7,710 bases of DNA from an uncultured Altererythrobacter sp. (GTDB taxonomy: Bacteria > Pseudomonadota > Alphaproteobacteria > Sphingomonadales > Sphingomonadaceae). The position numbers and the translations under genes are program-made. The notes beneath the pieces were generated by a model, which was not told the DNA's origin, ran no database searches, and saw nothing but the letters and a program-made list of their open reading frames with translations. Positions 1 through 5,779 of the stretch are shown in pieces (position 1 is the first letter of the stretch; each line of letters opens with the position of its first letter). The stretch is from contig CALFEA010000216.1 in NCBI GenBank assembly GCA_937950385.1, positions 1-7,710 on the forward strand. The letters are read 5' to 3'.

Positions 1-1
1 T

Positions 2-349
2 GGCGTGCCCGTGCGGCTCGAACGCGTGATCGAAAACTTGATCGACAATGCGGTGTCTTTCTCGCCCCGCAATGCGCCCATCGATGTCGCAATTGATAAT
101 GATGGCGAGGAAGTCATCATCACGGTGAGCGATACAGGGCGCGGCATCCCGGAGGAGGCGCGCGAAAAGGTCTTCCAACGCTTTCATTCCGTGCGCCCAG
201 ATACTGAGGATTTCGGCAATCATTCCGGGCTCGGCTTGGCGATTGCTCGCACCATTGCAGAGGCGCATGACGGCAGCCTAACCGCCATATCGCGTGCCGA
301 TGGCGAGCCTGGCGCATGTTTGAAGCTGACGCTGCCCGCAGCCCAATGA
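2..349 (+). CDS. chvG: C-terminal part of ChvG-type sensor histidine kinase (5' truncated by window edge)
   Basis: This is the ATP-binding (HATPase) end of a membrane sensor histidine kinase; the sensor, transmembrane and HisKA parts lie before the window. Visible boxes in order are an N-box (RVIENLIDNAVSFSP), a G1 box (DTGRGIP), an F-box (FQRFHSVRP) and a G2 box (GLGLAIA). The stretch RPDTEDFGNHSGLGLAIA resembles ChvG/ExoS-family kinases, which with the regulator ChvI control envelope and acid responses in alphaproteobacteria. Placement directly before hprK, rapZ, an EIIA and ptsH is the known alphaproteobacterial arrangement and supports the ChvG call over a generic kinase. The frame is open to the window start; the GTG at position 5 is an internal valine, not a start. 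The stop TGA at 347-349 overlaps the ATG of the next gene (ATGA), implying translational coupling. Kinase identity is secure; the ChvG name rests mainly on context. Confidence 0.85.
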   Translation, partial: GVPVRLERVIENLIDNAVSFSPRNAPIDVAIDNDGEEVIITVSDTGRGIPEEAREKVFQRFHSVRPDTEDFGNHSGLGLAIARTIAEAHDGSLTAISRADGEPGACLKLTLPAAQ

Positions 350-786
350 GCAGCGAACATCCTGCAGCAAAGCTCCTACAGGCAAGCTGTGTGGCAGTGG
401 ATGGCCACGCGGTGATGATTGAAGGCGAACCGGGCAGCGGCAAAAGCAGCCTTGCACTGACGCTGATTGATCGCGGCGCGCGGTTGATCGGCGATGACGG
501 TGTAACTTTGTCCATTTCAGACGGCGTGCTTACCGCTTCACCGCCGCCCAATATCGCGGGCAAAATTGAAATCCGCCATGTCGGGATAACCGATATGCCC
601 GCCACCTCCGCACCGCTTGCACTTATTATCAGACTGGCTGAAACCGCGCCGCGTCTGGTGGAGCCAGCGGCAAAACGCGATATTTTGGGCGTTGCGATCC
701 CCGCCCTCATCCTGCCTGCCCATGATCCGGCCCTTGCTCTGCGCACAGAATATGCGCTGCATATGCATGGGGTGAAAACAGGATGA
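346..786 (+). CDS. hprK: HPr kinase/phosphorylase, short alphaproteobacterial form
   Basis: HprK phosphorylates a regulatory serine of HPr and in many bacteria reverses the reaction, tying PTS signalling to metabolic state. The 146-residue protein has only the catalytic domain; the N-terminal domain of the roughly 310-residue Firmicutes enzymes is absent, as usual in alphaproteobacteria. Visible are a Walker A loop (GEPGSGKS, 27-34), the paired acidic residues of LIGDD (50-51) and the family signature region KIEIRHVGITD (73-83). I chose the ATG at 346 because it forms an ATGA overlap with the chvG stop; an in-frame ATG at 316 would add 10 residues and overlap chvG more deeply. The residue 15 positions before the Walker A glycine, a conserved catalytic histidine in characterised HprK proteins, is Gln12 here. 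Its target HPr is encoded three genes downstream. The stop TGA lies in the same frame as the next gene. Confidence 0.9.
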   Translation: MSSEHPAAKLLQASCVAVDGHAVMIEGEPGSGKSSLALTLIDRGARLIGDDGVTLSISDGVLTASPPPNIAGKIEIRHVGITDMPATSAPLALIIRLAETAPRLVEPAAKRDILGVAIPALILPAHDPALALRTEYALHMHGVKTG

Positions 787-837
787 GGGAAAAAACGCTT
801 TCCAAGCCCGCCCACGAGGCGCAATAGACGCATCCTC

Positions 838-1770
838 ATGAGCTCATCCACGCGCCTTCCCGACCCATCTGACAAGCAAACCATTCTGCTGGTCACCGGC
901 CTTGCTGGCGCTGGCAAATCCACCGCGCTGCAAGTGCTGGAGGATCTGGGCTGGGAGACGATCGACAATTTCCCCGTGCGCCTGCTCAAGGGTTTGCTGG
1001 CCAATCCAGACGACCAAAATGTCAGCCAAAGCGGACCGCTGGCGATTGGGTTCGATTCGCGCACCCGCGGCTTTGTCCCGCATGATGTGATTGCGCTGGT
1101 GAAAGAGCTGACCCAATTGCCGCAATTTCAGCTGAGCACGATGTTTATCGATTGCTCCTCTGGCGAGCTGGAGCGGCGCTATAATGAAACCCGCCGGCGT
1201 CACCCGATGGCGCATGGGCGGCCGCTGCAAGACGGCATTCGCGCGGAGCGCGAGCTGCTGGAACCGATGCGCCGCTGGGCCGATATTGTCATCGACACCA
1301 GCGATTTTGCGAGCAATCAATTGCAGCAGCACATTCGCGAATTGTTCGGCACAAGCGTAGAACAGCCAATGACAGTCACCGTCTCCAGCTTTGGTTTTGC
1401 GCGCGGAATGCCGCCGCTGGCTGATCTGGTGTTCGATATGCGCTTCCTCGATAATCCGCATTGGATCGATGAATTGCGCGAGCAAACCGGCCTTGATGCA
1501 CCCGTCGGCGATCACATCCGCAAGGATAGCGGCTTTGCCCCTGCGTTTGAACGGATCAGAGATCTGATTTTGGACCTGCTGCCGCGCTATGCCGCGCAAG
1601 GCAAAAGCTATGTCCACATCGCCTTTGGCTGTACCGGAGGGAGACACCGCTCTGTCTTTACCGCCGATCAAATGGCCGCGCTCTTGCGTGAAGAGGGCTT
1701 TTCGCCCACTGTTCGCCATCGCAATTTGGGATCCAGAGCAACCGACGCCATTGAGCAGATGAAACGGTAA
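838..1770 (+). CDS. rapZ: RapZ/YvcJ-family nucleotide-binding protein
   Basis: The protein belongs to the P-loop RapZ (YhbJ/YvcJ) family. In E. coli RapZ is an RNase E adaptor that controls the GlmZ small RNA and glucosamine-6-phosphate synthesis; whether that role holds in alphaproteobacteria is not shown by the sequence. Visible are Walker A (GLAGAGKS, 21-28), the family DNFP motif (43-46), GFDSRTRG (71-78), the GFARGMP block (186-192) followed by DMRFLDNPHW, and the C-terminal FGCTGGRHRSV motif (263-273). At 310 residues it is slightly longer than the E. coli protein (284), with the extra length partly in a short polar N-terminus. It starts 51 bp after hprK in the same frame; GAGG lies about 20 bases upstream, so the ribosome-binding site is poor. 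Position beside hprK and ptsH matches the usual link between rapZ and PTS regulatory genes. Confidence 0.93.
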   Translation: MSSSTRLPDPSDKQTILLVTGLAGAGKSTALQVLEDLGWETIDNFPVRLLKGLLANPDDQNVSQSGPLAIGFDSRTRGFVPHDVIALVKELTQLPQFQLSTMFIDCSSGELERRYNETRRRHPMAHGRPLQDGIRAERELLEPMRRWADIVIDTSDFASNQLQQHIRELFGTSVEQPMTVTVSSFGFARGMPPLADLVFDMRFLDNPHWIDELREQTGLDAPVGDHIRKDSGFAPAFERIRDLILDLLPRYAAQGKSYVHIAFGCTGGRHRSVFTADQMAALLREEGFSPTVRHRNLGSRATDAIEQMKR

Positions 1771-1775
1771 GCCCC

Positions 1776-1837
1776 ATGAGTTTGACCAAGGCAATACGCA
1801 TATGACTGGCAAAAACGGATCCGGTATTCACACATGA
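1776..1837 (+). promoter_or_regulatory. Two ATGA-chained mini-ORFs between rapZ and the EIIA gene (possible coupling leader)
   Basis: After the rapZ stop (1768-1770) an ATG at 1776 opens a 9-codon ORF (MSLTKAIRI) that stops at 1803-1805. That stop overlaps an ATG at 1802 (ATGA), opening an 11-codon ORF (MTGKNGSGIHT) whose TGA at 1835-1837 overlaps the EIIA start at 1834 by ATGA. A ribosome leaving rapZ could therefore be relayed to the EIIA gene by two successive stop-start steps. AAGG at 1788-1791 could serve the second mini-ORF, while the EIIA start has no good ribosome-binding site. The reading frames are directly visible; translation and function are inference, and chance in a 63-bp gap is possible. 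Confidence 0.3.
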
Positions 1838-2259
1838 TTGGTATGATTTTGGTCACCCATGGCGATTTGGCCAAGGAATTTGTCCATGCAATGGAGCATG
1901 TCGTCGGCCCCCAACAGGCTGTGGCAACCGTCTGCATTGGCCCCAATGACGATATGGAGCAGCGCCGCGCAGAGATCGCCAATGCGATCACCGATGTCGA
2001 GGCGGGATCGGGCGTTATTGTCCTGACCGATCTATTCGGCGGAACCCCGTCCAATCTGGCGATTTCTTTGCTGGAACGCGGCAAGGTTGAAGTGATCGCT
2101 GGGATCAACTTGCCCATGCTCATCCGGCTGGCCGGTGCGCGCAGCAAAATGGACGTGGCACAGGCCGCCCAAGCCGCGCAGCAAGCGGGCCGCAATTATA
2201 TCACCGTAGCCTCTGAACTTCTGGGCCAAGAGGCTGAGCCGCGCGAGGCTCAGGCATGA
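1834..2259 (+). CDS. PTS EIIA component, mannose family (regulatory, ManX/PtsM-type)
   Basis: This soluble 141-residue protein is a stand-alone EIIA of the mannose-type phosphotransferase family, which accepts a phosphoryl group from HPr on a histidine. The catalytic histidine is His9 in MIGMILVTHGD, at the usual position. Other family marks are TDLFGGTPSN (65-74), and GINLPML (90-96). No IIB, IIC or IID permease genes follow, so it probably does not feed sugar uptake but acts as a regulatory phosphate acceptor, as proposed for the alphaproteobacterial HprK-EIIA-HPr cluster. The gene overlaps ptsH by ATGA at 2256-2259, so HPr translation is likely coupled. The start at 1834 is fixed by the N-terminal family alignment although its ribosome-binding site is weak. 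The Ala/Gln-rich C-terminal tail (about 109-119) has no assigned role. Confidence 0.92.
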   Translation: MIGMILVTHGDLAKEFVHAMEHVVGPQQAVATVCIGPNDDMEQRRAEIANAITDVEAGSGVIVLTDLFGGTPSNLAISLLERGKVEVIAGINLPMLIRLAGARSKMDVAQAAQAAQQAGRNYITVASELLGQEAEPREAQA

Positions 2260-2534
2260 GCGCATTTCGCAAAACCATCACCATCGTCAACAAGCGCGGG
2301 CTGCATGCACGGGCCAGCGCAAAATTTGTCGGCGCTGTGGCAGAAATTCCCAGTGAAACTTCTGTGCGCATCGCCAAGGGCGGCAATGAAGCGGGCGGCG
2401 GTTCAATCCTCGGGCTGATGATGCTGGGCGCAGCCAAGGGCGATGACATCGAATTGATCGTCGAGGGCGATAATGCCGACACAGTGATGGGCGAACTTGC
2501 CGCCCTGATTGAAAATGGCTTTGGCGAAGAGTGA
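2256..2534 (+). CDS. ptsH: Phosphocarrier protein HPr
   Basis: HPr relays phosphate from enzyme I to EIIA proteins. The 92-residue length is normal for the family. The phosphorylatable histidine is His17 in NKRGLHARAS (12-21), and the regulatory serine that HprK would modify is Ser50 in GGGSILGLMMLGA (47-59). Presence of both sites together with hprK upstream supports dual control: His phosphorylation by an EI-type enzyme (ptsP-like, not in this window) and Ser phosphorylation by HprK. The start ATG overlaps the stop of the EIIA gene, which fixes the start and suggests equal production of the two partners. Whether this is called HPr or the nitrogen-type NPr cannot be settled by sequence inspection; the neighbourhood points to the alphaproteobacterial regulatory PTS rather than sugar import. 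Confidence 0.93.
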   Translation: MSAFRKTITIVNKRGLHARASAKFVGAVAEIPSETSVRIAKGGNEAGGGSILGLMMLGAAKGDDIELIVEGDNADTVMGELAALIENGFGEE

Positions 2535-2558
2535 GCACGCCCGCCGCAGCTGAACCGC

Positions 2559-2562
2559 GAGG
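2559..2562 (+). promoter_or_regulatory. Ribosome-binding site of the SpoU-family methyltransferase gene
   Basis: GAGG lies 6 bases before the ATG at 2569 and supports this start. It is one of the clearer Shine-Dalgarno matches in the left gene cluster, in keeping with a gene that is spaced 34 bp from ptsH rather than coupled to it. Confidence 0.55.
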
Positions 2563-2568
2563 CCAATA

Positions 2569-3369
2569 ATGCGCCGCGAAATTACGGGCTATTCCAATCC
2601 CACCGTCAAATATCTGCGCTCTTTGCGCGAGAAGAAACACCGCAAGGCGGCAGGCGAGTTTTTGGCCGAGGGGCTGCGCCTGCTCACCGATGCACGCGAA
2701 TGCGGCCATCTGCCTGAATTGCTGGTGATGGCAAAAACGCGCGAGGCTCACACATTGCTGGATGTGCTGGAGGCAGAGGTGCTGCGCAGCGGCGGCGAAG
2801 TGATTGAAACAACGCCCGATATTCTCTCCAAAATCACCGGCAAGAGCAATCCGCAGACTGTGACCGGCGTGTTCAAAGAGTTCGATACGTCTCTTGCTGC
2901 GCTTGACCGCGATGCTGCGCCAATATGGATGGTGGCAGAAAGCCTGCGCGATCCGGGCAATTTGGGCACAATGCTGCGGACATGCGATGCCGTGGGTGCG
3001 GGCGGTTTAATCCTAGTTGATGATTGCGCCGATCCGTTTAGCGCAGAGGCCGTGCGGGCCAGCATGGGCGCGGTGTTTACGAAGAGCATTGCGCGGGCAA
3101 GCTGGGATGAGTTTCTGCCTTGGCTGCGCAGCGGACCGGGCCAATTGGTCGCCGCATCATTGCGCGATGCCGTACCGTACCGCGGGGCAGAATATACAAA
3201 GCCCTGCTTTGTGCTGGTTGGCAACGAATCGCAGGGCCTGCCGGAAAGCTATGAAGCGGAATGCGATCTGCGCGTCACCATGCCAATGCGCGGGCGCGCC
3301 GACAGTTTGAACGCCTCTGTTGCAGGCGCTGTGCTGGCCTATGAAGTGCTGGCGACGCTGGAGAAATAG
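2569..3369 (+). CDS. SpoU/TrmH-family RNA 2'-O-methyltransferase (RlmB-like)
   Basis: The product is a SAM-dependent SPOUT enzyme that methylates a ribose 2'-OH in rRNA or tRNA. The N-terminal part (about 1-105) looks like the SpoU substrate-binding domain, with YLRSLREKKHRKAAGEFLAEG typical of the rRNA branch. The catalytic domain carries the three family motifs: ESLRDPGNLGTMLRT (124-138) with Asn131 and Arg137, FVLVGNESQGLPE (214-226), and MPMRGRADSLNASVAGA (238-254) with the SLN core. Length (266 residues) is normal. The exact substrate cannot be told from sequence; RlmB (23S rRNA guanosine) or a TsnR/YsgA-like enzyme are possible. It follows ptsH by 34 bp and probably shares its transcript. 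Its stop is 3 bp from the stop of rmuC on the other strand, leaving no room for a separate terminator. Confidence 0.9.
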   Translation: MRREITGYSNPTVKYLRSLREKKHRKAAGEFLAEGLRLLTDARECGHLPELLVMAKTREAHTLLDVLEAEVLRSGGEVIETTPDILSKITGKSNPQTVTGVFKEFDTSLAALDRDAAPIWMVAESLRDPGNLGTMLRTCDAVGAGGLILVDDCADPFSAEAVRASMGAVFTKSIARASWDEFLPWLRSGPGQLVAASLRDAVPYRGAEYTKPCFVLVGNESQGLPESYEAECDLRVTMPMRGRADSLNASVAGAVLAYEVLATLEK

Positions 3370-3372
3370 GCG

Positions 3373-4824
3373 CTATTCAGCGGCCTGCTTATCGGTGGGC
3401 GCGCTATCAATCAGCAGCCGCTCCGCCTCATCGGACGCATCTGCATCTTTCGCATTGTAGCGCGGCGCACCTTCGACCAGCGGAACCTCAGCGATCTCCG
3501 CTTTGCCCACTTCGACGCCTTTGTCAGCCAGCCGCTTACCGGATGAGAGCACATTGCGCTCGAACGAACCGACGAATTTGTTGTAATTGTTGACCGCGCT
3601 CTCAAGCCCGCCGCCAACGCGTTTCAAATGCTCTGCCGACACGCGCAAACGGTCGTAAAGCTCTGCACCCATGCGGCCAATTTCTTGCGCTTCTTTGGCC
3701 AAGCCATCCTGCCGCCAAACCTGTGCAACCGTGCGCGCAATCGCAACCAGATTGGTCGGTGTCGCCAGCAACACGCGGCGCTCAAAGGCGAAATCCCACA
3801 GCTGCGGATCAGCATCCAGCGCAGCTGTTACAAAATGCTCGCCTGGAATAAACATAATGACGTAATCGGGCGCTTCTTCGAATTGACTTTGGTAGCTTTT
3901 GGCGCCCAAGGTTTGCACATGATTGCGCATGCTCTTGGCGTGCAATTTCAAATGGTGTTCGCGCGCATCATCATCATCCGCCTCAAACGCTTCTTGATAG
4001 GCGTTGAGGGAAACCTTGCTGTCGATCACGAGCTTTTTCTGACCCGGCACATTGATGATCGCATCAGGGCGCAGCCGCCCATCCTCGGTATCAACCGATT
4101 GCTCCAACTCAAAATCAGTGTGCTGCGCTAGCCCGCATTGCTCCAGCAGATTTTGCAGCGCCCGCTCGCCCCAGCGTCCGCGCGCTTTGGGTGCATTGGT
4201 GAGTGAATTGCCAAGCCGCTGCGCCTCGCGCCTCACGTCTTCTTGCCCCTCGCGCATGGATTGGATCAGGCCGTTCAATTGTCCAAAAGCATCGACCCGC
4301 TGCTTCTCCAAAGTCTCAACCTGTTTTTCATATTTTTCAAGCCGTTCACCCACAGGATTGAGAAGCGTTTTGATCTTCTCCTCGCCTGCGGCTTCTGATT
4401 GCTTGAAGCGTTCATCCGCGCGTTTCAGAAATTCTTCCTGATTGCGCTGAAGCACTTTTGCGCCTGTGTTTTCAAACTCTTGCAAGAGCTTGCTGCGGCT
4501 TTCTTCCAGCAAGCGTTTTTGCTCAGCGAAACCGGCGCGCTCTGCATTGAACTGTGCGTTTTGTGCGCGGGTCTTATCCAATTCTGCGGCCAATTGGTCG
4601 GCCCGCAATGCGCGCTCTTTTGCCGCTGAAAGCTTGATCTGGGATTGCCCCAATTCCGCGCCAGCCTGGCGGAATTTCTCGTCCAATTCCTTCGCTTCGC
4701 CCGCCTTTTCCTCAAACCGCGCGCGCCAATCGGCAACCGGCTTTGACCCAAAGAACCACCCCGCCCCGCCGCCAATGGCAAGGCCGAGAATGAGCAAAAT
4801 TACAGCGAGAATTGTCGTATCCAT
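3373..4824 (-). CDS. rmuC: DNA recombination protein RmuC
   Basis: RmuC-family proteins limit DNA rearrangement at inverted repeats in E. coli and carry a nuclease-like fold; the biochemical role is still poorly known. The 483-residue protein begins with one hydrophobic helix (about residues 4-26), so it is probably anchored in the inner membrane. A long charged coiled coil follows (about 35-205), rich in Glu, Lys, Arg, Gln and Ala. The conserved RmuC domain (about 210-440) shows RGRWGE (215-220), RPDAI (252-256), IDSK (267-270), FIPGE (325-329) and ATPTNLVA (354-361); Asp254, Asp268 and Lys270 fit a restriction-endonuclease-like metal site. The tail after 445 is acidic and low in complexity. 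An AGGG-like ribosome-binding site lies just before the ATG at 4824. It is the last gene of the recR-def-small ORF-rmuC strand run and converges on the methyltransferase gene. Confidence 0.95.
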   Translation of the reverse strand: MDTTILAVILLILGLAIGGGAGWFFGSKPVADWRARFEEKAGEAKELDEKFRQAGAELGQSQIKLSAAKERALRADQLAAELDKTRAQNAQFNAERAGFAEQKRLLEESRSKLLQEFENTGAKVLQRNQEEFLKRADERFKQSEAAGEEKIKTLLNPVGERLEKYEKQVETLEKQRVDAFGQLNGLIQSMREGQEDVRREAQRLGNSLTNAPKARGRWGERALQNLLEQCGLAQHTDFELEQSVDTEDGRLRPDAIINVPGQKKLVIDSKVSLNAYQEAFEADDDDAREHHLKLHAKSMRNHVQTLGAKSYQSQFEEAPDYVIMFIPGEHFVTAALDADPQLWDFAFERRVLLATPTNLVAIARTVAQVWRQDGLAKEAQEIGRMGAELYDRLRVSAEHLKRVGGGLESAVNNYNKFVGSFERNVLSSGKRLADKGVEVGKAEIAEVPLVEGAPRYNAKDADASDEAERLLIDSAPTDKQAAE

Positions 4825-4885
4825 CGTAGTACCCTACATAGAACGTAAAGGGAACGCTAGGGAAGACTGATGCTTTTCCGCAGGT

Positions 4886-5089
4886 TTACTCCCCGCCTTT
4901 GCCCAAATATTTGATCGCGAGATTGTAGAGGACATAAAAGCCGAGTGTGAAAACCGTAAAATAGGCTGCAAATCGGATCGACAATTCGTCGAAACCCAGC
5001 CCGCGATCAAAATAGACCCAGGCCGACATAATCACAGCGTATATAAACCCAGCAAGGGCCGCGATCGGGAGGCTGATAGGCCCCTTCAC
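4886..5089 (-). CDS. Small two-helix membrane protein, unknown function
   Basis: I do not recognise this 67-residue protein. It has two hydrophobic stretches, about residues 7-27 and 40-62, separated by a short polar loop with acidic residues (DRGLGFDEL), and ends in a small basic/glycine tail (KYLGKGGE). This fits a hairpin in the inner membrane with both ends on the same side. The start is GTG at 5087-5089, one base after the def stop (TAA, then C, then GTG), so it is probably translated by ribosomes finishing def. The only internal ATG (Met21) would cut the first helix, which supports the GTG start. It lies 61 bp before rmuC on the same strand; the neighbour RmuC also has a membrane helix, but no functional link can be claimed. 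The coupled position and clean hydrophobic pattern make it likely to be a real gene. Confidence 0.7.
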   Translation of the reverse strand: MKGPISLPIAALAGFIYAVIMSAWVYFDRGLGFDELSIRFAAYFTVFTLGFYVLYNLAIKYLGKGGE

Positions 5090-5090
5090 G

Positions 5091-5654
5091 TTACGCCGCC
5101 CGCAATTTCTTCAGTTTTTTCAGCGCCATTTGCTTTTTCAAACGCGATAAATGGTCAATGAAAAGAATACCTTCCAAATGGTCCATCTCATGCTGGATGC
5201 AAGTCGCCATCAGGCCGGTCAGCTCTTCTGTATGGGCTTTGCCGTCGGCGTCCATATATTGCACCGTGCAGGTTTCGGGCCGATCAACATCGGCGTAAAT
5301 CTCCGGCACGGACAGGCAGCCTTCTTGATAGGTCGCCAGCTGCTCTGCTGGATCGACAATCACAGGATTTACGAAAACACGCGGCTCATTCTTCGTTGCT
5401 GGATGCGTGTGGGCGTGGCCATCATGATCACATTCCACCGGATCCGCATCGGGATCCTCTGGTTGCAGATCAATCACCAACACACGGCTAGGCACGCCGA
5501 TTTGGATCGCGGCAAGGCCGATACCATTGGCGGCATACATTGTCTCAAACATGTCTGAGATCAGGGTTTTAAGATCGTCGTCAAATGCGGTTACGTCCTT
5601 GGAGACGGTTTTGAGACGCGGATCGGGAACTTCGATGATTTCGTGAATAGCCAT
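5091..5654 (-). CDS. def: Peptide deformylase
   Basis: The enzyme removes the N-formyl group from new polypeptides at the ribosome, using a metal (usually Fe2+ in vivo). All three family motifs are present: GIGLAAIQ (44-51), EGCLS (111-115) and HEMDH (155-159). Metal ligands are Cys113, His155 and His159, and the catalytic acid/base is Glu156. I chose the ATG at 5652-5654, giving 187 residues beginning MAIHEIIEVPDPRL, the normal N-terminus; a TTG at 5690 would add 12 unrelated residues. Between motifs 1 and 2 there is an insertion (about 64-92) with an acidic run and a His-rich CDHDGHAHTH segment (75-84). The C-terminus is Lys/Leu-rich, as in ribosome-binding tails of other deformylases. fmt, which makes the formylated initiator tRNA, lies nearby on the opposite strand beyond recR. 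Confidence 0.95.
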   Translation of the reverse strand: MAIHEIIEVPDPRLKTVSKDVTAFDDDLKTLISDMFETMYAANGIGLAAIQIGVPSRVLVIDLQPEDPDADPVECDHDGHAHTHPATKNEPRVFVNPVIVDPAEQLATYQEGCLSVPEIYADVDRPETCTVQYMDADGKAHTEELTGLMATCIQHEMDHLEGILFIDHLSRLKKQMALKKLKKLRAA

Positions 5655-5721
5655 GAGGGTCGATTTAGGGAGCGATGGAGGCTGGCGCAAGAGAGGTGTG
5701 TTCTATTTGCGCTCGCGGCAT

Positions 5722-5748
5722 GTTTGACCCAAAAAATTTGGGACAAAC
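5722..5748. repeat. Near-perfect 27-bp palindrome (hairpin)
   Basis: The arms are GTTTGACCCAAA and TTTGGGACAAAC around a 3-base AAA loop: 11 paired positions with one A-A mismatch at 5727/5743. GC at 5718-5719 and 5749-5750 could extend the stem past a 2-base bulge. On either strand no T-run follows the stem, so it does not have the form of an ordinary intrinsic terminator; on the minus strand a run of six T falls inside the loop and its neighbours. It could be a protein-binding palindrome, part of a repeat element, or an mRNA hairpin upstream of def. Confidence 0.6.
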
Positions 5749-5763
5749 GCCTCCGCGAGGGCG
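5748..5763. repeat. Short GC-rich hairpin
   Basis: CCTC and GAGG arms (5750-5753 and 5757-5760) enclose a CGC loop, and outer CG/CG pairs are possible with one bulged G. It directly abuts the larger palindrome and forms the second of the tandem structures in the recR-def gap. Confidence 0.4.
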
Positions 5764-5779
5764 GCCTAACCGGCCGGCG

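Noticed and set aside
316..345. Longer hprK start at 316
   Set aside because: It would overlap chvG by 34 bp; the ATG at 346 forms the ATGA junction seen elsewhere in the cluster.
788..803. Weak GGAAA/TTTCC hairpin after hprK
   Set aside because: A 5-bp AT-containing stem with a 6-base loop and no T-tract is too weak to call a terminator or regulator.
120..1064. A 314-codon open frame on the minus strand
   Set aside because: It lies antisense to chvG, hprK and rapZ, which all carry clear family motifs; its translation is Ser/Arg-rich with no recognisable domain and results from GC-biased codon phase.
844..1812. A 322-codon open frame on the minus strand
   Set aside because: It mirrors rapZ almost exactly; the plus-strand product has Walker A, DNFP and GGRHRSV motifs, while the antisense translation shows no family features.
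3628..4131. A 167-codon plus-strand frame inside rmuC
   Set aside because: It is antisense to conserved RmuC domain motifs (FIPGE, ATPTNLVA, IDSK) and shows no recognisable domain of its own.
5655..5690. Upstream TTG start for def adding 12 residues
   Set aside because: The ATG at 5654 gives the standard deformylase N-terminus; the extra residues are Pro/Ser-rich and have no family match.
5722..5748. Palindrome as a Rho-independent terminator of recR
   Set aside because: No run of T follows the stem on either strand; the T/A run sits within the loop region.
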